This document shows, one piece after another, positions 10,963-23,976 of a DNA stretch of 64,000 bases (positions are counted from its first letter, which is position 1; each line of letters starts with the position of its first letter). Below the pieces are notes generated by a model. The model did not search any database, was not told the origin of the DNA, and was given only the letters and a program-made list of their open reading frames with translations. A program made the position numbers and the translations under genes. Source of the stretch: Prunus persica (lineage: Eukaryota; Streptophyta; Magnoliopsida; Rosales; Rosaceae); NCBI RefSeq assembly GCF_000346465.2, contig NC_034009.1, positions 30,004,131 through 30,068,130 of the forward strand. Reading direction: 5' to 3'.

Positions 10963-12051
10963 ATGGCTGCTATCACCTTAGATCCAAGTTTCAACCCAAA
11001 AACCAACCCTCATGAGCATGACCAACAACATGGGAATGTGATTGAGGAAATTGAAGGGCTTATTAAAGTGTACAAAGATGGACATGTGGAGAGACCCCAT
11101 ATTGTTCCATGTGTCGCAACCGCAGTGCCTCCCGAGCTAGGCGTGACATCCAGGGACGTGGTCATTGACAAGTTCACAAACATTTGGTCACGTTTCTATG
11201 TTCCCAAATGCCATGGAAATGACAACAAGCTCCCTTTTCTAGTCTATTTCCATGGAGGTGGGTTTTGTGTTGGCTCAGCCGCATGGAGTTGTTACCATGA
11301 ATTCTTAGCAAAGCTAGCAGCCAAAGCCGGTTGCTTAATCATGTCTGTGAATTATCGACTGGTCCCTGAGCACCCTCTCCCAGCAGCGTATGAAGATGGG
11401 TTGAAGGCCCTTTTGTGGCTAAAGCAACAAGCTCTAAGTCAACGCGGGGCTAATAATAAATGGTGGTCAAGGCAGTGTGACTTTTCTAGAATTTTCCTAG
11501 TGGGGGACAGTGCGGGTGCCAATATAGCCCATAATGTGGCCACAAGACTTTGCAATATTATTTCTGACGGTCCTTGTGATGAACAAATTATTATTTCAAG
11601 CTTAATTAAGCCTTTAACTATCAAGGGTACAATTTTGCTGCAACCATTTTTTGGGGGAGAGGCAAGAACAAGTTCTGAGAAGTACAATATGGTGAAGCAA
11701 CCTAGGTCTGCTTTGAGCTTGGCAGCTTCTGATACTTACTGGCGATTGGCGCTGCCATGTGGCGCTAATCGCGACCATCCATGGTGCAACCCTTTGAAGA
11801 GGGCTAGCTCTCTAAGGGCTGTTTGGGCTACCATGGTTTGCATTTCAGAGATGGATATATTGAAAGATAGAAACTTAGAGTTTTGTTGTGCATTGGATCA
11901 TAACAGCAACAGAGCTGGTAAGATGAAGGTGGAGTGTGTGGTGTACAAAGGTGTTGGGCATGCATTTCAGGTTCTAGATAAGTCTCAGCTCTCGAAAACT
12001 CGATCCCAAGAAATGATAACTCATATTAAGGCCTTTGTTAATTATAATTAG
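10963..12051 (+). CDS. CXE17-like: Class I carboxylesterase, CXE17-like
   Basis: Alpha/beta-hydrolase of the plant CXE (GID1/HSR203J-related) family, hydrolysing short acyl esters, probably in the cytosol. It is a single exon of 362 residues. The frame is open 81 bp further upstream, but the ATG at 10963 (MAAITLDPSF) aligns with the family start. The oxyanion-hole motif HGGG is at 97-100 and the nucleophile elbow GDSAG at 181-185 (Ser183). The likely acid is Asp298 in SEMDILKDRN and the base His333 in GVGHAF, so the triad is complete. The segment ELGVTSRDVVIDKFTNIW is characteristic of the CXE17 subgroup. Having the catalytic His and Ser it should be an active esterase rather than a GID1-type receptor. 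Substrate is unknown. Confidence 0.92.
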   Translation: MAAITLDPSFNPKTNPHEHDQQHGNVIEEIEGLIKVYKDGHVERPHIVPCVATAVPPELGVTSRDVVIDKFTNIWSRFYVPKCHGNDNKLPFLVYFHGGGFCVGSAAWSCYHEFLAKLAAKAGCLIMSVNYRLVPEHPLPAAYEDGLKALLWLKQQALSQRGANNKWWSRQCDFSRIFLVGDSAGANIAHNVATRLCNIISDGPCDEQIIISSLIKPLTIKGTILLQPFFGGEARTSSEKYNMVKQPRSALSLAASDTYWRLALPCGANRDHPWCNPLKRASSLRAVWATMVCISEMDILKDRNLEFCCALDHNSNRAGKMKVECVVYKGVGHAFQVLDKSQLSKTRSQEMITHIKAFVNYN

Positions 12052-13464
12052 TAGCATATATGTATATAACTCTCTCTCTCCTAGCCGTGGAAGGAAATCG
12101 AAGGGCAATTAATAATTTGTGTAAAAGCTTTTTACATTTTTTTTTCTTCTTCTTATCAGAATGAATTGTGTTAAACGTTGGGAAAAGACAGAGAAACCAG
12201 ATCATTACTAGCTAGCTGTCATCTAAATCAGTCCGTACTAGGAGAAGGGCTTCGTATCGTTCCTATCATCATGTACGTATTCTTTCTTGTTCTTATGTTT
12301 GGGGTCTGGTCTTGTCCTTTTCATAATGTTAATGCTCATACATGGAGTACTGAAAAATTAACTCATGATGATTCTCAAATGGTAATGGTAATGCGCAAAT
12401 TAGGAAAATATCGATCCCTTGTAATGTTTTGGTTACAACCAGAAAAGGAAATGAAATATTTCTCATACAATCTGTAAAATGACCTATTTTAATTGAAGTA
12501 TCAATTGGTATGCGTTCTTAGCATGAGCTTATGAAGTCACCCTATAGCTAGCTGAGGGATCTTACTCATACATACATACTTGGTCGCCAAAACCTGTATA
12601 TTCTGATGAAAACAAATTATATAATATTGTCGTCCTTAAGCTTGAAAGTGTAAGTGTATAAGTGATTGACGAAGGCCATACATGCCCTCTCGTCTCCCAC
12701 GACGGCCCCTCGTGAAGGTTCGTGGTTGAGGTTTCTTCATGGGGCTGCAGATGGTGCCCTCCGTCTATTAAAATTAGTGATGCATTCTTGCTCAAATGAG
12801 TGTTCCACATGAAATTACTGCCCAATCCTTTTCTGCAGAAACAAATAATGTATGTTCTTTAGGTTCAATGCTAGAAGAAGGTAGTTAATCATATAGCTAG
12901 CGCAGAGACAATACTATATTAGTAATTAATTATACAGTACACATAACACATCATATGTCTATGAAATACCTGAGTTTTGGATGGCAATGGCATATTTCTC
13001 TTTCGTTCTCCTACTTTTTCTTCTGCTACTTCCATATCGTGAAGATCATGCATGGAGAGCTGGACTTGTTTTATGGCAGTATTTATAAGACTGCCATCAT
13101 ATGCGCATTTGCATGTGCACCCAACCCAACCCAGCAGCTAGCTAATTAGATATATGCAGTAAAACGAAGCTTTCATTTGGTGGTTGGGGGGGCACCAGGT
13201 GCGAACCATCGGTCGTATAGGTTGCAAATGCTTCAACCCCCATATTTAACTTTTACGGCTGTCTCTGATCAATTCATTACATATCGCATGTGTCTATCTT
13301 GGTTTTTAAAAAACCTGTAAACCTTTTTGAAATTAACTTAAAAATATTAAAACATAACGTTTGAAAAAATAAAAACTTGTAAAGAAAAACGGCATGGGGT
13401 AGTGTAGTCGGGTGGAAGATCTTGGGAGATGTTGCTGGGAGTTGGTTGTGGGTATGGGTTGTTC

Positions 13465-13468
<4 letters not shown>

Positions 13469-13495
<27 letters not shown>
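13469..13495. repeat. (GA)13 microsatellite
   Basis: Perfect GA run in intergenic DNA. Confidence 0.9.
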
Positions 13496-13496
<1 letters not shown>

Positions 13497-13769
13497 TCGG
13501 GGTGGGGTGGTGGGTTTTGGCTTAGGGAATCGGGGTCTTGAGGTGTGGGTGGGGAAAGTGGCTGGGGCGTGGACGTTGACAAGGTGGTGGGCTGTTGTTG
13601 GAGAGAGAGAGAGAAGAGAAAAGGTTGATGGCAACTGGGATGGGGGGAATGCTAGCAACACTATAATTTTGTTTTGTATTGTATTGGTGAGAAGACATAA
13701 TATTCCATTTACGTCTGCATCATGGAGAGCCGTGGAGGAATTAAACACAAGACAAGTGCCACCATTTGG

Positions 13770-13770
<1 letters not shown>

Positions 13771-13822
<52 letters not shown>
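13771..13822. repeat. (CT)n microsatellite, interrupted
   Basis: About 25 CT units with one phase break near 13810. Confidence 0.9.
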
Positions 13823-14480
13823 GAAAATGCCCACCAAACTGGGATCCTTTTCACGTGGGTTGGCAGCTTAGACTGCCACCACCCAAAAAATGCATCCCTC
13901 ATCAAATCCTCAACATGAAATAAACAGGTATTGTCCTCGTCCTATTTGGTTCGCTTCTATCATTGCAAATTCGTAATTGTGTTTTGACAATCAACTTAAA
14001 GCGAATCCAATTATAATTCACAAATTAAAATTATTTTCTATCAATAATGATACTGGGAAAAGCTTCAAATATCAATCTAACCGACGAGCAAAACTTCTAC
14101 ATCACATGTTTCGTACACCTAACTCTCTGTCTCTCATAACATGATATAGAAAAAGTAACATGAAACAAAGAATAGTAAGTTTTTCTCTTTAACGGAGATG
14201 AACGGAGATTTGAAAGTACCCAATCTCGTTTTGAAAGCATCAACAAATATTAAATATTAGGAAGAAAAAAAAAAGGAATATATTCACCAACAAAATAATA
14301 CGGTTCTTCAATTCAATTCTAAGACAATATTTATCTTCCTACCGATGAAGACCGATGAAGACAAGAAACAATTTGCGGAAGAGTACAAAGAAAATCTGGA
14401 AGCTAATATTACACATTTTCCCAATATACGACGGGAACTAAATATTTCATAAACTTAGGCAACTCAAAACGGTCCCGCAT

Positions 14481-14540
14481 GTTAGGCACAAAATACTAGC
14501 ACACTTACTCAGACGTTAGGCACAAAATACTAGCACACTT
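14481..14540. repeat. 34-bp direct repeat
   Basis: The string gttaggcacaaaatactagc followed by acactta occurs twice with a 34-bp period, just beyond the PP2AA stop codon and probably within its 3' untranslated region. Confidence 0.8.
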
Positions 14541-14646
14541 AGACGCTCCAGCAAAGAACATATAAACTACTCTGATGATATGCAGAAATGATGCCTTCGT
14601 TTTAAACATATGCAATCAACATCTCCTAGAGTGTAAAGAATCCTGG

Positions 14647-15589
14647 CTAGCTGGACATCATGACATGATCAATTGCCTGAAGTGCCTGGTTAGCGAAAAA
14701 TCGGACATCAACATCTGGGTCCTCACTCAGCTCAACCAAAGAGGGCCGAATTGTCTTCTCCACCACCTGGATCACAGCAATTTTCATGCCCCAGTAAGAA
14801 GAAACATAAATTGAACATTGGAATAACAAATTACAGAAAACATTCAGAAATGAAATTGTCAAGATTCAGGTGTAGATACTCACAGACTGATCAACTATGG
14901 GGATAAGGGACTGCAGCACCTTTGCCACATTAAATTTGATGTTGGGAACTCTGAAGGGGAAACATAATAATTCAGGCCAGCAAACAGAATAGCTGCTAAA
15001 TCATATCTCTAATATTTGGTACGCACAGTTCATGGATTATATATACCTGTCCTTTGATGCATTGACAACCACTGGCAGCAGTTTTGAACATGTGATTTCT
15101 GAACCCATAACCGGGGCAAGGAGGCAGACTGCACGTAGAATTGTCATTCGATACAAATAGTGTGGATTGTCAATCATCTCCAGAACCTGCCCAAATGACG
15201 TAAATTCCCAGTTCTTTTAAGGAGTAGAGTATAAAGATAAGATACACAACTTAAAACTAGAAGAGCAGAAAGCTGCAAAGTCAAAAATGTGGTAGGGTAC
15301 CAGAAAATAAACAAACCTGTGGAATAATATGCTGCATTGCCCATTCTGGGCCAAACTCTTCTGCAAGACGTTTCAAATTGTTAGCAGCAGCATCACGAAT
15401 TGAGTAGACCTGCAATAGATTCCAAATATGATAATTAGACAGAAAAACTTGCAACAGAGAAATATGTACCAAGATTAGATCGAAATTACTAATGCTTTTA
15501 AAAATCAAAAAATCAAAAATCACTAATGCACATATACAAGTTCTTTCTCCTTTTTTCCTTTTTTCCTTCTTAAATTTTTTTTTTTGGTG

Positions 15590-15620
<31 letters not shown>

Positions 15621-18600
15621 GGTGGGTAGGGAGTTGATAAAACTTGATACAGATGCGAGCTTGAAGGGAAAAAACGAACAATTTAACTTCCCTCCAAGGC
15701 TTATCATGAACTGACATGTATTTGAAAGGTAGGAATACACTAACCTTATCCTGTAGCCACTGCATGCAAAGGGCACCAAGCTTATCATCAAAGAACCCTA
15801 CACCTAGCTGACTTGCCAACAGAGGTATGTACTCTATTATTGCAAGCCGAACCCTCCAATGTCTATCCTCCGCAAGCTCAACTATGGCTGGTAATAAGGA
15901 TTGAGATAGCAAATCGATTCCAATAACCTGCAAGAATAACATGCTTGAGCATTCTCTTAAAAAGGTCTAGCCATTCGTCTTTTGATAGGGAACGGCCAAA
16001 AAGGCCCAAAGAGTAAGGTCTGAAAACATTGTGTTTAAAAGCATGTAAAGAATCATCAAAAGGAGACACGGGGGGAAATTGAGAATATAATGTATTTAGC
16101 ACCGGCATTTACTTTCTCAGTCCTGAACTGACCTGATTCACTTGATCAAGCTTGCTAATGATATTAAGGCGCACATCCGGAAATTCATCCTTCAGAAGCG
16201 AAAGAAAAATGGGAAGGAGCTGCTCAATTGTAGCATCCTGCGTAATGAGATGCATGCAAGTAATGCAATTAATCAGACAACGCTATCATAAGATTGAAAG
16301 ATTGATTGCGGGATTGAGACTAAACCAATTGACTATCTCATCCAAGCACAAACCAGAAAGAAAGAAAAAACAAACAAAAAACAAAAGCCAGAAAGAACAC
16401 TCCATCTATCTCAGGGGGTAATTTGCAGGCCAAATCTATGCGATGTACAACAAAAACCTGAGAAACGGTTTTATATGTTTACGTCAAGTAGCCCTCCTCG
16501 GCATGCAGACTTCAGAGTCAATCTTCCACAATGTCATTTAATTTGAAAAGAATGTAATTTGAGATTCATTGACTCATACCATTTAGTTAGCCGAATTTAA
16601 ATTTGACATATGGACCAGATACACGTCTCTTCTTTTTTTACTTCCCAACTTCTTCACAGATGTATGGACTATCCAACACATATTCAGCTCCACCAACCAT
16701 CCAATCAAAAAGATTCATTTAATGTAAAAGACATATACACCTCATATCAGCTCCAGTTCATTGATTTGTCAAACTCTTTTTTAATTGAAAAAAAATCCAA
16801 TCCGATATACCGCCATTATTGTATGTAATGATCAATAATGGAGTTCTTCCCTGGAAACAATAACTGCACTAACCACATGACATTCTCACCTTTCCTAATA
16901 CAAGAGCCATTCCCATTATAACTGAAGCCAAAGCAGACCGGACATGTTGGGAAGAATCTGATGACAGCTCCTGCAAAGGTCATTCAGAAGTATTGAATAG
17001 CTAATACAAAAGAAAGTATAAATTGGAGCCAACAGCAAACAGCACCAAGGAAGGAAAAACTTTTCATTAAAGCATGCATACCTTCACACATGGAAGAATA
17101 TGCTGAATTGCAAGTTCTGGGCTTAAAATCCGACAAAACTTAGTAACTTTGCCAGCAGCTGCTATACGTACTTCAGCCTCATTATCTCGAAGCAACCGCA
17201 CATAAGCAGGAACCAAGTCCGTCCTTCAAATACAACCACCATATATCAAATATTTCAAAAGGAAAAAAAAAAAAAAATCAAAGGCCATAAATAAGCCCCT
17301 ACAGATGGGAAGTGTGACTTAGCTAAACAAAAATTGGCCAGACAAATGTCTGGTCAAATAACTGATCTCCACTATCTTTATCACATGGCTGCAGTATGAC
17401 AATAAATACCTTGTAGGCTCAGGCCCCACAGCTTCACAAAGCTCATATAGTTGATTTGCAACCATGTAACGCACACGCCAAGACTTATCCTGTTCAGAGA
17501 TAAGAAAAAATGTCAAGATACACAAAATTCATTGATGTATTTTTGGTTACACAAAACTGTCAGTGACACTCCAGTGTCATGACCAACAGCTTCCAAACAC
17601 ATGCCTTAACCATCCATTCAGCCTTTTTATGACAAAATAGGATGAATATAACCATGAAAACCATGCTAGCAATATAAAAGTAGCAAATTCTGGGCATAAA
17701 CCTGCACAAAATATTCAGAAACCAAAACTTGACATTCCAAATAATAGGTTTACCTGAGAGAAGTTAACAATAACAGGGAGGATATGTGCAACACAGTCTT
17801 GGGGCTCCAACAACTTTCCAAGAGCAGCACAGCCCTCAACAGCCAATAGTCGAACAGAATCTTGATCTGAGATGAAAAAAATTGTGAGAACTCCAACTTT
17901 GAACTCGAAGAGACAATGAGAATGTGAAGGCACAGAAATAATAAAACCCAACTTCTTAAAGTACAGACAAAACACTCTAACCAAATTGATAGATTTACAA
18001 AACTGAGAATGTGAAGACACAGAAATAATAACACCCAACTTCTTAAAGTACAGACCAAACACTCTAACCAAATTAATAGAATTACAAAATATAGATGGCG
18101 AGAAAACAAGGTGAGCATTAAATTACCATCTTGTGTAAGATCCTCAAATATGGACATGATATCAGTCTTCAGATGAGCAGGTTCGACAGTTGCTGCAAAT
18201 TTCCCCAGGTTTGTTGCAGCAGACCTTCTAACCATAGGCATGTCATCTTGACACAACTGACTGTAAATTGACCGCAGTTCCGTCTTCAATGTCTCTGGTG
18301 CACTAGGGTAGGCAATATGAAAAAGCCCACATGCAGATACTCGAGCTGTAAACCATTCACCAGCTGCCAACCTCTGATGAAAAAAAACATACAATACGCA
18401 TTGAACAAAGGATTTGCTGAGGGTGAAAGGATTGAAAACTACAGAACATTGTAATGAATGCACATAGACATGTGCAGGACACTGATGAATTGATGTTTTC
18501 ATGTCATAGATTTAAAGATATAAAAGGCATGCCTCTCCATAAATAATTTGAGGGCTAGCCCAGTGGTTAGGCACGTGGAAATAGAGGTTAGAACTAGAAC

Positions 18601-19055
18601 AAGGCATCGAACGTTAAAAACTAAATAAAATTTTGAACATAGAAGGAAATAAGTTATCTAACCTTCACAAGAGGAATAAACCAGTTCACTAAATCACCCT
18701 CCCTCATCTGAGACCCAATCCTACATAATGACTCCACAGCCTTGTCCCTCACACAGGTTTCCTCAACAGTGCAAAGGGTTTCCAAGGGTGGGAGCAAAAC
18801 ATGTGCATGCTCCACTCCCCCAACATATGGAATGAAGACCCCCAACTCTTCTGCCATTGCAAGAAGTACCTCATCATCGTCATCATTGTTTTCGCTCAGA
18901 AAGGGGATTAACTCCTTACGGGTTCGTTCTTCCCCAAGAGCACGTGCAATGGTAGATAGCCTACGGATTGAGTTCAACCGTAGCTGGATGTCGTCATTTT
19001 TCAGCTCGTCTATGAGAACGGCTATTGGGTATAGCGGTTCGTCAACCATAGACAT
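14647..19055 (-). CDS. PP2AA: PP2A 65-kDa regulatory (scaffold) subunit A
   Basis: HEAT-repeat scaffold that holds the catalytic C and variable B subunits of protein phosphatase 2A; plant forms (RCN1/PP2AA1-3) affect auxin transport and ethylene responses. Twelve exons on the minus strand: 18663-19055, 18127-18373, 17754-17866, 17410-17489, 17082-17223, 16890-16970, 16133-16237, 15745-15927, 15317-15409, 15047-15186, 14884-14950, 14647-14766. They give 587 residues, the usual plant length. The start [18 protein letters not shown] and the end [14 protein letters not shown] match the family throughout. HEAT units are visible as repeated helices such as [19 protein letters not shown] and [19 protein letters not shown]. 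Introns include an 87-bp tandem duplication (17918-18091) and a GA tract. The upstream region contains the assembly gap, so any leader intron cannot be resolved. Confidence 0.97.
15591..15617. repeat. (AG)13 microsatellite in PP2AA intron
   Basis: Reads as CT on the coding strand, inside the intron between the exons at 15745-15927 and 15317-15409. Confidence 0.9.
17918..18091. repeat. 87-bp tandem duplication in PP2AA intron 2
   Basis: Two adjacent copies begin at 17918 and 18005 with gagaatgtgaag. They differ at only a few positions, for example ggcacag versus gacacag. Both lie wholly inside the intron between 17866 and 18127. Confidence 0.85.
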
Positions 19056-19797
19056 TGTAAATCAAAGTTTTTTGAGAACCTTCAAACACCAAAAGAAAAT
19101 AACATAAGTACTACAAGTAAATGATATGTATTAAGACCCATCAATGCAGCTACCAAATTATATATGTAAAACAATAAGTTACCTTCATAATTAAATAACA
19201 ATAAATACCAACCAACAAATAAATGGGCATATGCAAATGCGTTTCTAAATAATAAGTAACTATAACTAATAGTATTTTAAAGTAAGCAAAATTTGCAGAT
19301 ATAACCAACGGTCTATATGACCACCCACCCAGGGTTCACAGGAACTGCGAAACTAGAAAAAATGCATAATCTTACAATAATTAACAGAACCACTATATTC
19401 TCATTTCGGTTTCAATTCTTTACTTCGATTCCTATGATTCCCAAGGTATTCAGTGGAGCATAATTGAGAAAAGCATCAGATCAACACCGCGAGATCTAAA
19501 TCAAACCCTAGAATTCAAATCCAGAAAATAACAAAAACGTTTAAAAGAAACTGAAAAACACGACGATGAATTCTGAGATTCCAGAATCAGTAACTCTAGG
19601 GTTCTGTTTAGCTACTAAAATTCCAAATGAGAAAAATGAATCAACAACTGCGTACTTATTTTATGACCAAGGAAATAATAACAATTAAAAATGAACAAGC
19701 GTGCGTGCGTGCGAGCGATATAGTAAGACATTGCTTCAGCTGAATTACTCTTCATTTCCGGGAAAGGAAAACATAAATTAATTAATTCTTTTTTTTT

Positions 19798-20026
19798 GGG
19801 GGGGGGGGGGGGGGGGGGGGTTTACTTTTCCTTGGTTCCCCGGAAAAAAAAAAGAAGCCAAAAATCAAGTTTCCCCCATTGGTTGAAAAAAGAAATTTTT
19901 AAAAAGTTTGCCTTTCTAAAAGGAAANNNNNNNNNNNNNNNNNNNNNNNNNNNNNNNNNNNNNNNNNNNNNNNNNNNNNNNNNNNNNNNNNNNNNNNNNN
20001 NNNNNNNNNNNNNNNNNNNNNNNNNN
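19798..20026. other. Assembly gap with corrupted left flank
   Basis: There is a run of 23 G at 19798-19820, then about 106 bp of doubled-letter sequence (stretches such as ccttggttccccggaaaa), then exactly 100 N at 19927-20026. The homopolymer and stuttering bases look like a poor-quality read end rather than genomic sequence. The 100 N is probably a fixed-size placeholder. Confidence 0.9.
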
Positions 20027-20119
20027 AAAATGTTGCATTACTAAGAGAATCGATGAAACTATAAGCGAAAACGGTCTACCGATCTCAGTGCCCTCCCGCC
20101 GCTTGATTCGACAATCTGT

Positions 20120-20120
<1 letters not shown>

Positions 20121-20154
<34 letters not shown>
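20121..20154. repeat. (AG)17 microsatellite
   Basis: Reads CT on the PP2AA coding strand; position about 1.1 kb upstream of its ATG suggests it may be in the leader or promoter. Confidence 0.9.
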
Positions 20155-20157
<3 letters not shown>

Positions 20158-21230
20158 GAGAGAGTCGAGAAACTATCGTATTATGTTCCTTTTGTTTTTA
20201 GGCCCATGTGTACAGAAGCTAGCTGTTAGCCTTTGGGCGTCTTCAATTTAGAGCTGAGGAACAGAACTTGTATTGGGGCTTCACAAGCCCTAGCCCAATA
20301 GTGATGTGTTTTAATGCTTCTTCTGTTCCCTTTCTTGGTTCGTGTTTTTCTTTTTTCTTGTTTTGCTATATTTTTTCTTGGTTGGTTATTATTATTGCTT
20401 TTAGAGACTTGAAAGTGTTTTTCAATTGCAAAGTAATAATAAGTAATATATAAATGGCATATACTAATAAATCATCGATCTATAATCATATTCACGATAA
20501 ATCATTTGACATTCATTCATATTATAATAATATGTATCTATTTATTAATATTGTACTCTAGATCCACAAAATATCAAGTCCACCTATATCATAAAACTTA
20601 GATTAGTGTTGTGTGATGGTGTGACCCTAACACTAAGAAGAAGAAATGCTTTTTAATATTATCTTCTTACGTCTTATCAATTGCTTGGAACTTAAAAAAT
20701 TACTCTTCATTTTTTTTCAGGGGAGATAAGGAGAAGGGGAGGTGGAGAGGTTGGAACTCTTTCTTGAGTACAAGCGATAGTCTAAACTACAATGGGAGCG
20801 GAGGTGGAGAAGTTTCAGTCGAGCATATTGTTATTTTCACATTTATCGGCTTCGGGCTACTCCAAAAAAAAAAGAAAAAAAAAAGGCTTTATTCATGGCT
20901 TATTATACACAACTACATGATACTATGATAGCCTATGACAATGAGACAAATAAGGCATATGCATTTTTATGCTTGAAACGGATCCAAATTTCGTTTCCTT
21001 CTCCATCAATTGCTCATAATGAACCGGACATGGGTTGCATCAAAGGGCATCAAATCAAGAGTTCAAAACAGAGAACCTCACTCCCTGCCTTTGTACATCA
21101 TTTTCAATACATCTGTAGAGCTAAACCGAAATCACTTTGTCAACTCGTTTGAGTTACCACCAGTGATGATGACCTCCAAATTCTTGGATCAAAATTATAA
21201 CACATATCTAGCCAACTGAAAAACACACTC

Positions 21231-23976
21231 TTAATTCTTCAACCGCAACCACCTTAATAGTCTGGTCCAAAACCCAACCACCTCGTCTTTGACTTCAAAC
21301 GGGTCCACAGGATCCTTAAACTTGGCTTTCTCACTGAGCTCTTTAAATTCATCCACGAGATTCTGAAGCCTAGCCACAAACTCAATCAGAAGTGATGCAA
21401 ACGTTGCCAAAGATAAGGAGCTGGCGCTTTCATAAACTTTTGATTCTTCTGGTTCCTGTTGCACAACATGGGCATTAAACGAAAGGCGCGGCCATGAAAC
21501 TGGGTTTTTTAACAAGCTTTCCGAGGATATCCATTGTCGCATGGAAGGATCTGCACCGCCGCTAGGATTCTGAGGATCCCAGAATTCACTGAGAGAGTCA
21601 ATCACCACCTGCTTATTTTCATTCTCTCTATCAACAAAATGCTGAGGTTCTTCATATTCCTTGGGCCGTATTTCAGGTGCCCATCTTTCTGAATTGACAA
21701 GAAGGTATGACTTTTCGTCTATCTTCATCTGCAACGCTTCTGCTGCTTCATGCACTTCAAAAAGTATGTCTTTTGGACTCAGTTTTTCCATCTTTTCCAC
21801 TTTGCTTCCTAGCTCACGAAGTACTTTAGCACCTTCATTACCAACTCTCTGAAGCTCCATGCCAAAAACCTGTCTCTTTTCTGGTGGTGCCTACAGAAAC
21901 AAATGCACGAAACCTGATTATGAAAACGGATAGGCCTGGAAAAGGGGATCATAAGTTATGGACTGGTAACCTAAGAAACACAGGATTAAGAAGAAATCTG
22001 TGCTCTTAGAATCTTAAACAACTATAAGGACCTGTTGTTGCAGGTTCAGAATCTTTTCTTGTCTTTGCAAACAGAGAAATGGGATGTAAGGCTATTCTAT
22101 GCAAAGCCAAAACAAAAATTTTTGAATCCCTTCTTCTTGAGTAGTGTAATTGGCATGACAAATCAAAATTATTTTGAGGGAACAGTGCAAATCAAGTAAA
22201 ACCAAGTTCGAGATTTAATGTTACAATAATCATAAGCTCATTTTATTTTCAAATGAACAGTATGAACCATAAGATCCACCTCCTGGACTCATATATGGAG
22301 ATTCAGAATTTAATGTCGACATTTTTCTTCTTCTGGTATATACATTCAGCAAAGCCACAGTAAAAAGGAAAGAGAAATATTTACCTGTATTTCTGAGAGT
22401 ATGCATCCGTGCATTGCCATGACCATGAATGCACAATGCCTAAGTGAACCACCAACTTTGACATAGTGTCTCCAGGGATAATTGAATGACTTATAAGGGC
22501 CATGCGGTGGCTCCCATATTGCAAAGTCCAACTGCATAAACAGTGTTAAATTTGAGTAAGTTCAATCAATAATTCCTGACCTTATTCGGTTCAAATTTTG
22601 AAGAATAGAAGCAGAATTGTAATATCAGCACACCAGGGATTCCTCTTGGCTTGAAGATTGCACAGCCGATCTATAGCCACTATACAATGGGTCATCAGAA
22701 GCTTGGTAAGTGAGAATCTTTGAAGGAACTCTCTCATATTCAACACATTGCAGATATCCATTAACACAACCTATAACAGAACAAAACATGACACCTCAAG
22801 ATCAATCTCGTAACTGCAATTGAGTATAAATCAAGATATACTCAACATTATGTCATTTTTGGCAGATATCTCCAGGAGACAATCAAAATTAAAGACAAAA
22901 ATGAACCGACCTTCCAAAGAAACAGCAACACCCCTAAAGTTTTTAACCACCAGCTTATGGAGATCCTCCCCTGCCCAGATGGGGTATATGAGTATATTTA
23001 CACCCAAACATATGCCAGCACCGACTCCAATAAGCAATAATCGATAAATTGCTGTTTGGACGAATGATGAAGTCCCAGACACCAGGACGATACAATAAGT
23101 CAACAAGAATACCCGAAATCCGTATTCATAAGACTTCATTGGCGGATAAAGCTTGGCATAACTAGCACAAAAACCTAATACCACAAAACCCAACAGTCAA
23201 TTCAGAGACAGGATTTATCATAAACAAAGAAAACCTGCAAGGTGCCAAATAGTAAAGAACCAAAAAAAAGGTCAAAATTTCTCTACTGATATTGAGCAAT
23301 ATCAACTAACTTAATACCTGCTATGAAAACACTGATTACAATAACAACCTCCTGGAGATCTCCTGCCCATACAGATACTTCTGCGATACCCAAAGCAAGC
23401 CCTCCAGCCGAAAACGTCCCCAAAGCACGATTAAAACCTTTGTTCAGGGTTGCACCTTTAACAACAAAATGACAATAAACTTTCCATTAAGCACACAAAC
23501 AAACGAAAAAGGGATCAACTTTGTTTGATACTATTGCTTTTTTCTGTAACTTGAAAACTGAATTAGACAAACATAAGCTGATAAGCATGATGACAAGAAC
23601 TAATACCTACGCTGAATTCAAAGACGACAACAACTGTGAGAATTGCCCAGATGGAATACTGGCTAACATCTTTAAGGGGCTCCTTGAAAAATATGAGCAG
23701 CGATACAATTGACAGTGACGTCCCCATCTTGGCAGCAAAGACAGCTTTTCGAGGATCCGAGTGACCCATTTGATACAATTTGATAAAAGTATCCTGAAAA
23801 CTCTTACAGAAATTGTTAAATCCATCAGAAACTGCTCGAAAACATCCACATTTAACATGATCATCGCCGGTTTCAGAGCTGTTGAGGCCAAAATCCGAGT
23901 ACCCTTTTCTCGATAGCAGCCTCTCCTTGCTTCTCTCGGCAAAACTGTGCCTAAAGGAACCAATTTTGGCCGCCAT
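21231..23976 (-). CDS. Aluminium-activated malate transporter, ALMT9/ALMT4-type channel
   Basis: Plant anion channel; this clade (AtALMT4/5/6/9) sits in the tonoplast and carries malate or chloride, contributing to guard-cell turgor. Six exons on the minus strand: 23607-23976, 23318-23455, 22911-23174, 22634-22770, 22385-22531, 21231-21890, giving 571 residues. The N-terminus [12 protein letters not shown] and [12 protein letters not shown] precede about six membrane segments, for example [24 protein letters not shown] and [22 protein letters not shown]. The long cytosolic C-terminal half contains the conserved FAIWEPPHG (WEP motif) and ends in helical sequence. The exon pattern matches the second ALMT at 29890-32015. 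KRR1 lies between the two copies on the other strand. Substrate cannot be told from sequence. Confidence 0.93.

Larger units (their letters stand above)
12052..14646. other. Intergenic, repeat-rich
   Basis: Carboxylesterase 3' region, then AT-rich sequence with GA and CT tracts (13469-13495 and 13771-13822). The frames that cross these tracts are low-complexity Leu-Ser or Arg-Glu strings, not genes. The right end (about 14400-14646) should be the 3' untranslated region of the PP2A subunit and holds a 34-bp direct repeat. Confidence 0.6.
19056..21230. other. PP2AA upstream region, gap, and ALMT 3' region
   Basis: AT-rich leader and promoter sequence of the PP2A subunit with the unresolved gap, then about 700 bp without a gene, then probable 3' untranslated sequence of the ALMT gene (right end). 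Small reading frames here have no recognisable domain. Confidence 0.55.

Noticed and set aside
12178..12477. 99-codon frame after the carboxylesterase
   Set aside because: No recognisable domain; lies in probable 3' untranslated or intergenic sequence.
13277..13923. Overlapping frames on both strands of 100-164 codons
   Set aside because: They run through GA and CT microsatellites and consist of Arg-Glu or Leu-Ser repeats; no splice or domain support.
18541..18620. tRNA-like A-box sequence gctagcccagtggttaggca in a PP2AA intron
   Set aside because: The B-box is poor and there is no flanking duplication; may be a SINE relic, but not supportable. A similar ctagtggttaggca at about 41244 was set aside for the same reason.
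19796..20044. Frame crossing the N gap
   Set aside because: Begins in the G homopolymer and crosses 100 unknown bases, so it has no meaning.
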